NCBI GenBank assembly: GCA_003956705.1
Contig: QZCP01000836.1
Coordinates: 119,756-183,755, forward strand
Reading direction: 5' to 3'
DNA: 64,000 bases
DNA from: Brevipalpus yothersi
Lineage: Eukaryota; Arthropoda; Arachnida; Trombidiformes; Tenuipalpidae
Within the stretch, counting starts at the first letter, position 1. Every line of letters begins with the position of its first letter. Positions 36,517 through 48,736 of this stretch are shown piece by piece. The translations under genes and the position numbers were made by a program. The notes below the pieces were generated by a model. It saw only the letters and a list, made by a program, of their open reading frames with translations, did not search any database and had not been told where the DNA came from.

Positions 36517-37721
36517 TTTATTTTCCCAAAAATTATCACCTCTTCAATTTGAATTAGTAATTCTGATTTAAAACCGATTCTTTGATGATCAAGATTGATC
36601 AAAGTTCAATAGTCACGCTCATTTGTTGTGATGCAAGATGTAAACATTTCAACATACAAAGTCACGTGGAAAGCATGCCGTGGACAAGTTGAACATCGCT
36701 AGAATGCTACTTACTTGATATGTGTTCTCGTAATCTTTTGAAGCTAATCGACTGATGAATTTTGACTCGAATTCAGAATTATTATTCAATTCATGATTAG
36801 ATCTATGTCATCAGTTCTGCAGGATTGATCGTGATTCTGCTAATTTGGTGATCCTTTTATTCATTGGTTCGTCCGTTTCGTGGGACAACAGCCAACTCTA
36901 CCATTTTTTGCGAACAAGAATTCGTTGAAAAATTTTTCTCCTTGAGTTTTCATTGAATTAATGATCTATAATTAGATTGAGTCAATATATCGGGCAGAGA
37001 ATGGTATAATTCAATAAGTAAGTTGATGAAAAAAATATTCTACAAAACATGATCTGTGCTAACATGTATCACGACAACTGGAAGTGTCATATTTTGTAAG
37101 TTTGGTTTTAGTCTTTTTCATGGGGAATAGTCCTAGCATAGCGAAAAATGAACAAATTTCCACAAAATGGATAATTACCATCATTCTGGATCGAGGCCAT
37201 TCGATGATAATACTCGAAGGTTGAGTGTGGAGCATCTCCTCAACGTGCGTTCAATTCATGAATTGAACGAAAAAATGATAAGTTCATTATCAAGTGCATT
37301 ATGAGCACTTGGATGCACATATAGGTAAAATCGATATTTTTTGATAACATTTAGCCCCAAACACGAGTCATTTTATTCATTTTCATCAGTACTCGAGAAT
37401 GAATTATCAACTGTTATTACACATATGGTGTGGGCCATTATGTATCTTTTTTTGTATTTCTAGCGGGCCAGTAAGCTGACATGAGCTTTTTTCTCATGAA
37501 GGAAATCATCATGGGGATAGAAATCAATCGATAATTATCTGTGGAATTAAGAGTGCCTTTCTCCACTTGAGATTTAACATCAAAAAAAGTTTTCACGCTA
37601 TTCTATCTTTGATCTTGATGAATATCAGATGAAAATTCAAATTGACTCCCATTAATAGTTAGTCAAAATTGGTGGAAACAAATGCTTTCATTCAATGTTT
37701 GAGTAGATATTCCCTTGAACT
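36517..37721. other. Intergenic between AAGAB and the receptor array (divergent promoters)
   Basis: 1.2 kb between two genes transcribed away from each other. No coding sequence, tRNA or long repeat is seen. Confidence 0.55.
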
Positions 37722-39516
37722 ATGCTTTGCAATATCACAGTAGCCATCTATTCAGTGAGTATATTCAGTTCCATGAAAAGTCCTTTCTGAATTGTTTCAG
37801 TTGATAGAAGCCAGATTTTCTTGCGAAATATTTCAATAATCATTTAATCAGATTTTCTCCTAAAGATTATCCTATTCATCCTTCACAGGTATCACCATTT
37901 CTGAGAGCTGAGGTGAGGAATGATAAAGTTTTCTTCAATTTTAATAGTTTCCGAAAGATTCATTCCTTGATACAAGGACCGATTAGGTAAGATATTTCGA
38001 TTCCATGGATCAAGTGTTCTATCTAGTTGTATCAATTCTATGATAGCATGACAGTAATTTAATTTAATTTCACAATCATTGAGAGCACAAAAAATGTCCC
38101 AATAACCAATTCTTCCATAGAAAATAATAGATTTTTTTTTCAATTAATGTTCTTCAGGACTATTCCTGTTCATATTGGAGAGCTCATAAACGCAAAATAT
38201 GACTCGCTGTTGGGAAAGGTATGTGGATGTTTACTGTCCTCTGACTTTTTGAATCATGTAACCAAAGCACCGTATGCTGGTCAAAACCATAATCAACTTG
38301 AAATTTTCCCAATTTTTTCAATTTTTCAATTATCTAATTAAGACGGTTGAGATTATACCGTGCTTCCAATCTAGACGGGACAATCCTGACATGCTCACAC
38401 CAGCTACTGTGGAGCTCAAAGTTGTGATGCTCAGCTTGATACCAAAAGATCAAATAGAACCGAGAGATATTTTTTGGCTTCTGAATTGGAATATAGGACT
38501 TTTGGGTATCCTGGTCATCGCAATCATTCTCATTCTGAAACAGTTCTTGAGCAAGCAGAGAGAACAGCCAATATGGACAACTGTGAAGCTCTTTCTTTAT
38601 CAAAAATTCCCAACAAGAAGATCAATCTACGATCAAATATTGAGTATTTCTCTTGTAGTATTCACATTCTTTCTCCTATCTATACTGTATTCTCTGATCA
38701 GCACTGATCTGGTTATCAAAGAGAAGCCTTTCATGATCGACAAACTCGAAGATGTTCTTGATCCTAGAGCTTCAAGCTACAAGCCAGTCTGGAGAAGATA
38801 TGGAAATCTTTATACAATCTTCTCTAAAAGTTCCTCACAATCGAACAAACAAAAAATTTGGCAAAAAGCCTTGCACATTGGTCTGGATAAGTGCCTGATA
38901 ACTGATGATGTGCAAGAGATCATGAAATCTTTTCCTAAGTATTCTCAAGCACCATGGGTTGCATTCATCTATGATTTGATCGCGATGATCGTGAAAGAGC
39001 ATTCTTGCTGTCTACCAGGGATAATAGGTCCACAAAATGAAACTCATATTGGTGATGAAATACTAGCAAAAGAGCTTTTCATGATCCCATATCAGTTCAA
39101 AAATGACTCATGTAAGGTAACCAAACGATCATATCTCGAGAGAAGGTTTGTAATTCACTTTTACACTGTATATTTTCATGAAATTTTCATAGTTAAATAT
39201 TTACATTTTTCTTAGGTTTCAACGAGTGTTCGAGGCAAACCTCATCAATCAGGCACAAATGGACTCCATAGTCCAGGATTCTCTCCATCTTTATGAGAAA
39301 CCTCCCGAAAAGTGGAAATGCATGGGTGTTATTGATCCATTCGATTATCATTACTGGCAACAAGTTACCATGAATAATACTGCTCTGCTTTTCAAATTGT
39401 ATATGGCAAGCCTGATCATTTGTACGATCGTTTTGATCGGTGAAATTCTAGTCAACAAGCTTGGTACCAATAATCTGCTCCTTAATTTGGTGCGTTTATT
39501 TAACAGACAACGTTGA
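37722..39516 (+). CDS. Ionotropic receptor-like channel, array copy IR-1 (intact)
   Basis: Five exons (37722-37754, 37889-37986, 38158-38218, 38343-39145, 39216-39516) give 431 aa. The plan is that of a divergent iGluR/IR subunit without an amino-terminal domain. The S1 half starts at once (MLCNITVAIYSVSPF). It is followed by IPVHIGEL, and VVMLSLIP before M1 (GLLGILVIAIILILKQFL). Then come a re-entrant-loop region (WTTVKLFLYQKF), M3 (LVVFTFFLLSILYSLISTDL), the family hinge KEKPFMIDKLEDVLDPRASS, the S2 half, and M4 (LYMASLIICTIVLIGEILV). The hinge resembles the IR pattern of M3 followed by I-x-T/K-L-E-D. I do not see the canonical S1 arginine that binds the glutamate carboxylate, so the ligand is unlikely to be glutamate. 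It is the most divergent copy and the first in the array. Alternative: another membrane protein family that mimics this topology. Confidence 0.72.
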
Positions 39517-40287
39517 AGTCTTCTTCGAGAGTATTCTGAAGGCTTCTGATCGCATTCTGTTGTTCTCGTTCCCTTCATGCACTTCTTAGCGATAATCTTA
39601 TAAAAAGTATAAATAATCTGGAGTGAGATATCAACGAGGTTTTTTCATGCATATCATGTTACTCACAATTGTTCCATTAGAATTGAGAACTTCGCAAGAT
39701 TAGTGTTTGGTTGCCTTCTCACTGGAGTGTCAAATTTTCTGACCAGCTGAATTGGCTTCTCTAGTGATGGAAATAGGCTGTTCAATAAAAGTTAATTAAT
39801 GAAACCGAAAATTGGCCAAATTTATTCGCGGTACCACATGGAGGCTATATTATGAGATATAGAAAATATTGATTGGAGGGAATTTTCCTGAGTCTATATA
39901 CATATGTACTAACAAGAGAATGGTACAACAGTATGAGAGTCATTATCTCTTTCGAAACACTGGATTGCTATGAGGGAAAATTCATACTGTTCAATCCAAT
40001 TGCTTGTCGAGCGTAAAATATATGGTTAATCATTGATAGGAATATTAATCATGCATAAGAATGCTAGATAGTATATGCAGTCCAAAAAATTTGGGCCACT
40101 GAGAAACTCACGGCAACGTTAGGCTACAATGAATCCATAACAGATTCTTAGAGTGAGAGAAAATTCTTTTTCTTCATTCAAGATAGGATTGAGCATCAAT
40201 AAAAGAAGAACTATTTCGGAGTCTAGCTGAGTTCTATAATTCTATTAATCATATTACATCAAATTCATCACCCGATAACAACCAAAT
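39517..40287. other. Spacer between IR-1 and IR-2
   Basis: About 0.8 kb with no coding sequence recognised. It probably holds the 3' UTR of IR-1 and the promoter of IR-2. Confidence 0.5.
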
Positions 40288-41976
40288 ATGTTCTGCAATT
40301 TGACAGTTGCATTTTTTTCTGTAAGTTCCCTCATGAGTCACGCAGAGAATTTTTGATGACTATGCATAAAGAAAAATTTAGTTCTTACTCGTTAGTAGTT
40401 TAGTTCAATTCTCTCAAAGCTAGACTTGCTTTGTGTTCATTTCCAGATCACTCCGATATTCATAACACAAGTCCAAAATGGTCATGTTTTGGTCAACAAT
40501 GGTGCTTATCGAAGATTTTTGACATGGTTTCATGGCAATATCAGGTAATAATGAATTTCATAACTTGAATTTCGAAGAAGAAAATTTTCCGCAGCGAATC
40601 TACAACTAATTATCCTCGTCTGATGATCAATTATTGTAGATATATCCCAGTCCATGTTGGAGAGCTAATGCATGTCAGTAAAGAAATGCTTGTGGAGAAG
40701 GTATGGAGATCCGTAATAGAATATTTAACCAGATTTCCCCCCTTTTTTAGACTTTAAAAAAATTTATCACTCTTTTAGGGCATCGAAGTAATGCCGATGA
40801 TTGAAAGAGCACAAGAATCACCAGATAAGATGACTCCTGCGATAGCAGATCAAAAGGTCGTCATGATATCTTTGGTCCCAAATGAGAGAATGGAATCGAG
40901 AGATATCATCAGTCTTTGGGATTGGAATCTATGGACATACGGCCTCATGGTAATCTCTATCATTTTGGTCCTAGCTCAAGTATTAAGCACCATGAATTCA
41001 TCCAAAATCGAGCCCAGAAAATCTTTCGTATGGACCACCATCGAAATGCTTCTCCTACAGAAGTTTACTGTAGAGAAAACAAATACAAGAAAAATCTTAA
41101 TTTTCAGTCTCGCCTTATTCATATTTTTCCTATTGGCTATCCTGAATTCTCTTATCAGTACTGATCTGATAATAAAGGAGAAACCTTTTGTGATTGACCA
41201 TCTCAAAGATGTTCTAGATCCTCGAGCATCACGCTACAGACCAGTATGGAGGAAACATGGATCACTCCATAGAATATTTTCTGAGAGTACTTCTCCAATG
41301 AAGCAACAAGTTTGGCATTGAAAATTGGTCTAGATAAGTGTCTTCTCAGTGATGATATAAAGGAGTACACAAATTTTCTGAACACATATTTTGATTCACC
41401 TTTTGTTGGGTTCTTGTTCTCTGGTGTTGCTGAAGTGATGAATAACCATCTATGCTGTATGCCATCAGCAATCGATCGGGAAACAAAAATTCATATTGGC
41501 AAGGAAGTAATAGCCAGAGATTTGGTGAGACTTTCTTACAACTTGAAAAATGATTCCTGCAAGATGCCTAAACGGTCATTCATCGAAGAGAGGTTAGTAG
41601 GAATTTTTAATAAATACTATCTCAATTGACTACTGTAATCTTGCGTTTCATATTGTGATTGATGGAATTGACATTCATCAAATTTTACAGAGCTCGCAGG
41701 GTTTTCGAAGCAAATGTTGGAGGTCGAGTGTCCATCAACTCTCTCATGCAAGATACTCTACGATTTTATGATAAACCTCTGACTAATTGGAAATGTATGG
41801 GCTTGATTGATCCATTTGATATTCATGATTGGTTACCGAACAAGATGTCGAACATTGGTTTACTCTTCACATTATATTTCTGCGCTTTGATTTGTTGTAC
41901 TATCGTTCTGTTTGGAGAATTTCGCCACTCAAGGTATCAAAATGGTAGAGAGATGAATCTTATCAAACCAATCTGA
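40288..41976 (+). pseudogene. Ionotropic receptor-like copy IR-2, frameshifted
   Basis: All five exons of the array plan are present (40288-40320, 40447-40544, 40640-40700, 40779-41592, 41691-41976). Exon 1 reads MFCNLTVAFFS and exon 4 contains the hinge KEKPFVIDHLKDVLDPRASR. Exon 4 is 814 nt, against 821 in IR-3, IR-4 and IR-5. Seven bases are missing near 41312-41320, where other copies read QKIWQ-R/K-A-L. This puts TGA in frame at 41319-41321, after VWH. Downstream, S2 and M4 are otherwise open and well conserved, so the lesion is recent or an assembly error. As it stands only S1, M1 and M3 would be made. Confidence 0.75.
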
Positions 41977-42876
41977 TTGAACACCTTGAAGTTTCCATTT
42001 GGAAACAAATAATTCATCGAAAAGCATATCTCACTTTTTTCAAACCAGGGGAGATCTTGTATAGGAAATTTCTACCAGAATATTTCTCACTGGCCTTATA
42101 AGTGCTTAAATGATGTCAATTCTATAGCTCTCAAATATAAATTAAATTTAAACTGATCCCGTTTGAGTTTTTATCATATAATATTGAATTTCAGTGTATT
42201 TTTCTCATCTAATCTCTCCAAATTTTTGGTTTTCAAAAAATTGAACTATCTCTCACAAACACACAACACATTCTTGTGGCTCAGTAGTCAATTCAAAGAA
42301 GTTGTATTCGTGTTTGTGTTTTCTCCCTCCTTTTTAATGAGATTGTCTTCACCGAGTCTCCAAGTGACACCAATGAATACATTCAAATTATCTCTTACTA
42401 ATGGAAAATAAACAAAATACAGATAGTTATCCATAAGTAGGTTTGGTACAATGGAAATACTCCTCATTGGGTTGGAACAAGGACCAGATGTTATAGATTA
42501 CAATCGAGTACTCTACCAAAATTTTTAGTTTGTATTGGTGCATCAAACAGTGTTTCTTTTGGCATTGAAAATGGAAAATGAAAAAAATGTTCCCTGTGAT
42601 ATTCTTTATTTTGCTATATCTCAACAGAAACTTGAAACCAGTTGATGCCATTGTTAACAATATTCGATTTTTCTCAAGGCTATTATACAAGTATTACAAT
42701 CGATACTAGGGGTTTTTTGTTTTTCTTCACCTCAAAGCAATATTTCTCTCATAACAGAGAAATCAATTCCCCAAAATCGAAAAGGAGATCACGTTTAGAC
42801 CAATGCTGGATGAATTGAAAAACTGAGTCCAAATCCTTTTCAGTTACCACTCATTTGAGTGAATTCACAGATTAAC
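41977..42876. other. Spacer between IR-2 and IR-3 with an upstream-block relative
   Basis: No gene seen. Around 42475-42520 the text (ggaccagatgttatagatt..., caatcgagtactctacc) resembles the block found upstream of IR-4 to IR-7, so IR-3 appears to share it. Confidence 0.45.
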
Positions 42877-44496
42877 ATGATTTGTAACATAACGATGGGA
42901 TTTTTCTCCGTAGGTATCATACCAAATGTACTCACAAATGTACCTTAATTTGCATATTCTCTCCTAGTTTGGGCTGACTTTTCAACCCGAGGTTCAAAAT
43001 GGCAAGGTTTTCTTCAACAATCCTATAACTCGAAGATTGTTTTCCTGGACTAAAGGAAGTTGGAGGTGAGAAAAAGGTTTCCCAAAGATCTCGACTCTTG
43101 TATCCATGATTGAAGTGCTTATTCTCTCTGAATCGAAACTAGAATTATTCCGGTCCACTTAGGAGAACTGATGGATATCAGACAAGAAACTCTTTTGAAA
43201 AAGGTAAGAAACCAGCAAGTGAGCCACAAATTGAAACTAATGAATTTTTCGTTTGATAATTTCCAAAATCTCTTTTCAGGGGATAGAACTCATGCCCACA
43301 GTACAAAGTGTCTCGGACTCACCAGATAAGGTAACAATGGAATTTGGTGAGGAAAAGATCGTCATGATAACTATGGTTCCGAAGGATCAAATCAAATCAA
43401 ATGATATTGTTGATCTCTGGAATTGGAAGTTGTGGATGTATGGATTGCTCGCGATTTTTATTGCTTTGACTGTGAAAATGATCTTCTCTTCGCTGAAATA
43501 CCGGAGGAGTAAGTCAACAAGAAATCATGCTTGGGGTGTGCTGGAAGTATTCTTTCTCCAAAAATTCTCATCTGATTTGACAGCAGTCAACAAAATTTTC
43601 AGCCTGAGCGTGGCTGTCTTCATATTCTTGCTGTTGGCTATTCTGAATTCAATGATTAGCACTGATCTTGTCATTCGAGAGAAGCCTTTCATGATTGACA
43701 CTTTACAAGATGTCTTGGATCCACGAGCATCAAGATACATGCCTCTATGGAGAAAGCGGGAAGATCATTACAAAGTATTTTCACAGAGCACATCCTCGAT
43801 CAAACAGAAAATATGGCAAAGGGCTTTGAAATTTGGCCTCGATCGGTGCTTGTATGAGGACGATATAGTCCATTTCAGGGAATCTCTATCTTCTTACTCG
43901 GATTCACCGAAAGTTGGGTTCATATTTAATAATTATGCCAGATTAATGAGGACTCATTCTTGCTTTTTACCTTTATTTGCTGAATCACAATGGAAAGCTC
44001 ATATCGGTAAGGAGATAGTAGCTAAAGAGCTTCTCAGGGCTTCACTCAATCTAAAAAATGATTCTTGTAGAACCCATAAACGAAAATTTCTGGATGAAAG
44101 GTCTGTCATTCTTCATCTTGATATTTTGCTAATTCTTTTTGATGCAAACTTCGATTTTCCAATTTGCTCAGAGTGCGAAGGGTTTTTGAAGCCAATGTTG
44201 GAGGCCGCGTGCTGCTCGATTCTCTTCTGGATGATTCTCTCAAGTTCTATGGTGAACCAGTTCTCCCAAAGTGGTGGTGTATGGGCCTGACTGATCCATT
44301 TGAAACTCATGATTGGCTACCAATCATGAGATCAAATGTTAGCTTGCTCTTCAAATTCTATTTTTTGGCTATGATTTCGTCCACTATGGTTCTTCTTGGT
44401 GAGATAATCTTCTCAAAAATTTGCATCATGTGTTACGAAAAAATACACCCAATTGAACCAGTCATGCTGAAACATTCTGGAAACCTTGAGGAATGA
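42877..44496 (+). CDS. Ionotropic receptor-like channel, array copy IR-3 (intact)
   Basis: Five exons (42877-42909, 42968-43065, 43143-43203, 43280-44100, 44172-44496) join in frame to 445 aa. S1 begins MICNITMGFFSFGL, then IIPVHLGELMD and GIELMPTVQ. M1 is LLAIFIALTVKMIF after the family WNWKLW motif. M3 is AVFIFLLLAILNSMISTDLV, followed by hinge REKPFMIDTLQDVLDPRASR. The S2 part has WRKREDHYKVFSQSTS, THSCFLPLF and LNLKNDSC. The final exon opens with RVFEANVGGRV and carries WWCMGLTDPFETHDWLP and M4 (LLFKFYFLAMISSTMVLLGE). It is expected at the plasma membrane, possibly chemosensory (family-level inference). The tail after M4 differs from the other copies (CYEKIHPIEPVML). Confidence 0.72.
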
Positions 44497-44791
44497 AATT
44501 TTTGACCAATCTGAATGAGAAATAGATAACTATTGTTGGAGTTCCCTATTGCTAGGGTATTTGTGGAAAATAAACTCTAAATCAAATGAAGCTATTTTAA
44601 TATCTATTCCAGTTGATATTCAGTTGCTGAAAGTTATCATCTCATGTTATCTGATGAATGGGAGAGAATCATCATTTTTTAATGATAGTTTTTCTGGCTT
44701 AAATTCAGTTTTGGAAGTGATTAGAGTTCAAAAAATTCGCAATGAACGTTTTTCAAAAGTTTTGAAGAGTTTTCGTTAACGTTTTTGGCTC

Positions 44792-44796
<5 letters not shown>

Positions 44797-44839
<43 letters not shown>

Positions 44840-44928
44840 NNNNNNNNNNNNNNNNNNNNNNNNNNNNNNNNNNNNNNNNNNNNNNNNNNNNNNNNNNNNN
44901 NNNNNNNNNNNNNNNNNNNNNNNNNNNN

Positions 44929-44998
<70 letters not shown>
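44797..44998. repeat. (CT)n microsatellite with assembly gap
   Basis: Pure CT at 44797-44839 and 44929-44998 with 89 N between. The true repeat length is unknown. Confidence 0.95.
44840..44928. other. Assembly gap (89 N)
   Basis: A run of N within a (CT)n tract. Confidence 1.
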
Positions 44999-45000
<2 letters not shown>

Positions 45001-46190
45001 CAGATAAGAGAATCCGAATACTGACTGTAACAAGAACTATGATTACAAATGGATTTCCACATAAATACTATCATTTACAAATCTTCATTAATCACCTGGG
45101 TTATATCTCGAGGAATATGAAAGACGAGAAAGCATAATTCTTTTACCTTTTACCGATGAGACTATGAAAGATTTCTAGAGGAGGGGCAGAATGTGACTTG
45201 TTTTTAAGGTAGGATAGGTCTGGTCTGTATATTCTGAATACTATGGAGGAGCACCATCCAGGTCTACTTTTTTACTTTTCAGACTTGGCTCTATTTCTTG
45301 TTCTTGTTCTCGTGATCCTGAGAATTTTTCCTCTCTTTTTTCTTCCTCCTTCGGTATTTCTCAATTTTATACCATCGTTCTGAGCATCTTAACCTTTTCT
45401 CATTTTAGCTGAGGATAGAGTATCACCATCTTCAATTTCGAGATAATCTTTGGATACATTTTTCGGAAGTTCTATTTGAGAGCTTATTGTTTGTTACTAT
45501 TTGTCGGTACAAATACAGGTAATCTTATGAAGAATAAGTCATCTATGAGATAGGGTGAATAAGAATCAATTTCAGGGTTATTTGCATCATCATTAGCTTA
45601 ATTTTCAATGAAAAATTGTCTAACATTTCGTCAACTTTGATCAAAGGTCTGAGGAGGAGCCTGAAGTCACCAATCTGACCTAATAAAAAGAGCCTGAAAT
45701 TGGATGGTGATTTTTCTTTTTTTGAAGTCCACAGAGCTTCAAATGGCTTATTGAGCGTATTATCCGGTGTCCCAATCAAATATAGTCATCAGAGGTTAAG
45801 CAAATCAAATGCATCATTAAATACTAGGTAGGCTAGAGCTAGATGCTGAGAGTTTCAATCGAGTATCTCCCAGGTACAATTTATCTGTCTCAGCATATTG
45901 AATGAGTTGGCTCATGAAACAGAGAAATATTGTCATAAAAGAACTCTTGCATCATTCTCATTAGTAGGCTGGGTTCTGTCAGAAAGTTTCCCAAAGAAGG
46001 GAATATTGATTCATTCCAGCAGGATAAATAAGAATTCATAAACAGATCTCTAGCTACCACTTAGGTTAACAGCACGTTGTCATCATCGTGAACATGTTTA
46101 TTCTTTCATCAGACTACATTGATTAATCAAGAGACTCTTTCACAAATCAACCTGAAACATCCAATCCTTGATAAAAACCAGTGATCAGTA

Positions 46191-47823
46191 ATGATTTGCA
46201 ATTTTACCATGGCTTTTTTTTCTGTGAGTAATCTCATTTAACATTTTCTAGTTGATTGAGTGGGCCGAATGGCCATTTAGGAAAAATATGGGAAATAACT
46301 TGAAGGAAGATTCGATTTTGATCATAATTTCTCCATACTTGCTTTTAGGTTTCACCAGGTTATATGAGTGAAGTGAAAGATGGTGAGGTGTACTTCAATG
46401 AACGTGTGTGGGAAAGAATGGCAGAATGGTTCAAAGGTGATTGGAGGTGAGAAAATCTATTGAAAAATCTTCGATTGATGATTGTCTATAATTTCAACAC
46501 ATAAACCTCATTTATTATCAGGATCATCCCAGTTCATCTTGGGGAGCTCATGTATATCAACAAAAAAACACTTCAAGACAAAGTATGGAAATGCAAATAG
46601 ATTTCATCTTTCTCGTTTATTAAGATTCATCGTTCAACTTACTTCCAGGGAATTGAAGTCATGCCAATAGTGGAAAGAGCTGAAGGGTCGATTGATAAGA
46701 TCACTCCAGAGATTGGACAATTTGGAGTGGCCATGCTGTCTTTGGCCTCTGATGAGTATGAAAAGTCAAATGATATCACTAATCTCTGGGATTGGAAATT
46801 ATGGACACTGGGCATGCTGGTCGTGATGGCTCTCATGGCTTTGAAAGTGGTTTTCTATAGCTTCAAACCTCTCAAAAAGAATCACAAACGATCATTTGTC
46901 TGGTCAACTGTGGAAATTTTTCTACTTCAGAAGTTTCCAACAAACGAAATCCGATTGAACCGAATTATAACTCTCACTCTTGCACTCTTTATATTCCTTC
47001 TGCTGGCCATCTTGAATTCTCTCATCAGCACTGACCTTATAGTCAAAGAAAAACCCTTCGTGATTGATACTCTTGAAGATATTCTAGATCCGAGAGCATC
47101 ACAGCACAGGCCTGTATGGAGAAAAAATGGGCACCTTCATACAATCTTTTCGAAGAGTACTTCTCCAACTAAACAGAGAATATGGGAGAGAGCATTGAAA
47201 ATTGGTCTCACAAAGTGTTTGATAGAGGATGATCCAAATGAAATGGCTAATCTTTTAACCTCTTATTCCAATTCACCTTGGGTAGCTTTCTTGTTCCAGG
47301 ACGCTGCTCTTATCATGCGAAGTCATATGTGCTTTATGCCATCACTTCCTGGAGCTCACAGCAAAATTCATATTGGAAAAGAAATAGTTGCCCAGGAGCA
47401 TGTTAGACTCTCATTGAATCTGAAAAATGATTCTTGTAAGCCATACAAGCGGTCATTGATTGATCGAAGGTTTGTAAAATTTCACTTAATTCAACAAAAA
47501 ATCTTGCTAACTCAATTACAATTCCTTGCCTTCACAGAGTTCGAGTTGCTTTCGAAGCTGCCATTTCTAGTCGAGTGACTATTGATGGCATAATGAAAAC
47601 CACAATGAATGTTCATGAAGATCCTTTGAAGAAGTGGAAATGTATGGGTCTGATCGACTTATTCGATACCCATGAGTGGCTTTCAATCAGGATGTCCAAC
47701 ATTCAAATACTCCTCACCTTCTATTCTTCATGCTTAATTCTCAGCACCCTCGTTCTATGTGGAGAGATAATTTTTTCCAACATATCAAAGAGACAGAAAA
47801 AATCGTCTACAATGAGCCGATAG
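46191..47823 (+). CDS. Ionotropic receptor-like channel, array copy IR-4 (intact)
   Basis: Five exons (46191-46223, 46349-46446, 46522-46582, 46649-47469, 47538-47823) give 432 aa. S1 starts MICNFTMAFFSVSPGY and continues IIPVHLGELMYINK and GIEVMPIVERAEGS. M1 follows LWDWKLWTLGML. M3 is LALFIFLLLAILNSLISTDL. The hinge is KEKPFVIDTLEDILDPRASQ. S2 carries HLHTIFSKSTS, SHMCFMPSLPG and LNLKNDSCKPYKR. M4 is ILLTFYSSCLILSTLVLCGE, with a short basic tail ending STMSR. It is the first gene of duplicated unit A; its partner in unit B is the broken IR-6. Because S1 lies at the extreme N-terminus and no signal peptide is visible, either an upstream exon is missed or membrane insertion relies on M1. Confidence 0.73.
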
Positions 47824-48368
47824 ATAAGGGAAGCTTTCTGGGCTCTATCAAAGATGGGAATCAAAAATTCCTTTTTTTTGTATTGCACCAATCTTCATCC
47901 ACCAAATTTATCTCTCATATTTCATGAATAAATCCATGGAAATTTTCCCTGATTTTCTAATTTCTGCATCTATCATCCTAGATAAACAATTGATCTATAG
48001 TATAAACAATCTATAGTACCTGTATATTGTCTGCTTTAAAAGTGAAAAATTAAACTAAATCACTTTCCTCATGAACCTACTCATTATCTCATTATCTCGT
48101 TTTCGAGCACTTTGTGAGTATTTCTTTGTTCCTGCTTAATTCACATGAGCTCCACGAATTTGGATGACATTGAATCATAGAAAAATGATTCAATGTAGCT
48201 TCAGATAGATTAAAGAGGATTGAGGATTCAGTATCCAGGAAGCTTGTGAAACTTTCAAACAACTCAATCTCTCACAACAATATAAATTTTCCCCAGTGCT
48301 ACGATGAATACAAGATGGGTACTCTTCCAGGAGTAGATGAATTTGTGGAAATCACAACATTGTGACAG

Positions 48369-48537
48369 GTGCTGGCCTTCGAAGTGAATGCTGGAAGTAG
48401 AGAGTCCATCAGCTTTTTATGTAGGTTACCAAACGATTTAAGCTGAGTTTCTGGCTCAGACATATGCATTGAACTGATTGATATTCACGATTAGGCGACA
48501 ATCAAGATTTCATCCATCGGTTTACTTTTGACCTTTC
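48369..48537 (+). pseudogene. Relic of receptor exon 5 (unit A, first relic)
   Basis: Nucleotide resemblance to exon 5 of IR-2/IR-3: an acceptor-like CAG, then gccttcgaagtgaatgctgg for the VFEANVGG start. A degenerate ...ATTGATATTCACGAT... segment corresponds to the IDPFDIHDW block, and ggtttacttttgacc to the M4 start. Frame is lost by indels and stops. No exons 1-4 are recognised next to it. The same relic exists in unit B, so it predates the duplication. Confidence 0.6.
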
Positions 48538-48544
48538 CTTTTTT

Positions 48545-48736
48545 TCAATCCATTTTGATCCATCCAGGATCAATAACTTCTAATAAATCTGTTGGATTAC
48601 CAAGAAAATGAATCCCATCCTGATCTAGTTGAATTTCTCCGAAATTGATAGAATAGTGAATCTCTAAAAGACACAGTCTCATTAGGCAATGATTTGTTCT
48701 TCCAAACCAGAATGGAGCATCCAAAAAAACTTCCAC
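48545..48736 (-). CDS. Unassigned minus-strand frame, possible gene fragment
   Basis: The frame is open on the minus strand from about 48755 to the TGA at 48547-48545 and gives a protein-like sequence with DAPFWFGRTNHCLM, LLEIHYSINFGEIQLDQDG and LLEVIDPGWIKMD at the C-terminus. The residue mix is that of a folded domain, but I do not recognise the family. No ATG in a convincing context starts it, and a TGA lies just upstream, so it is more likely a terminal exon or a captured fragment than a whole gene. In unit B the same sequence is split by the solo-LTR-like insertion. Confidence 0.3.
   Translation of the reverse strand: MEVFLDAPFWFGRTNHCLMRLCLLEIHYSINFGEIQLDQDGIHFLGNPTDLLEVIDPGWIKMD

Larger units (their letters stand above)
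44497..46190. other. Spacer between IR-3 and IR-4, with assembly gap and start of the segmental duplication
   Basis: Contains a (CT)n tract at 44797-44998 split by N at 44840-44928. From about 45.35 kb it is related to 53.92 kb onward (left edge of the duplicated unit). The region 45836-46180 is the upstream block related to those before the other copies. No gene recognised. Confidence 0.5.

Noticed and set aside
42163..42690. Short frames between IR-2 and IR-3 as a further receptor relic
   Set aside because: No resemblance to receptor exons could be seen. Only the upstream block around 42.5 kb is similar to other copies.
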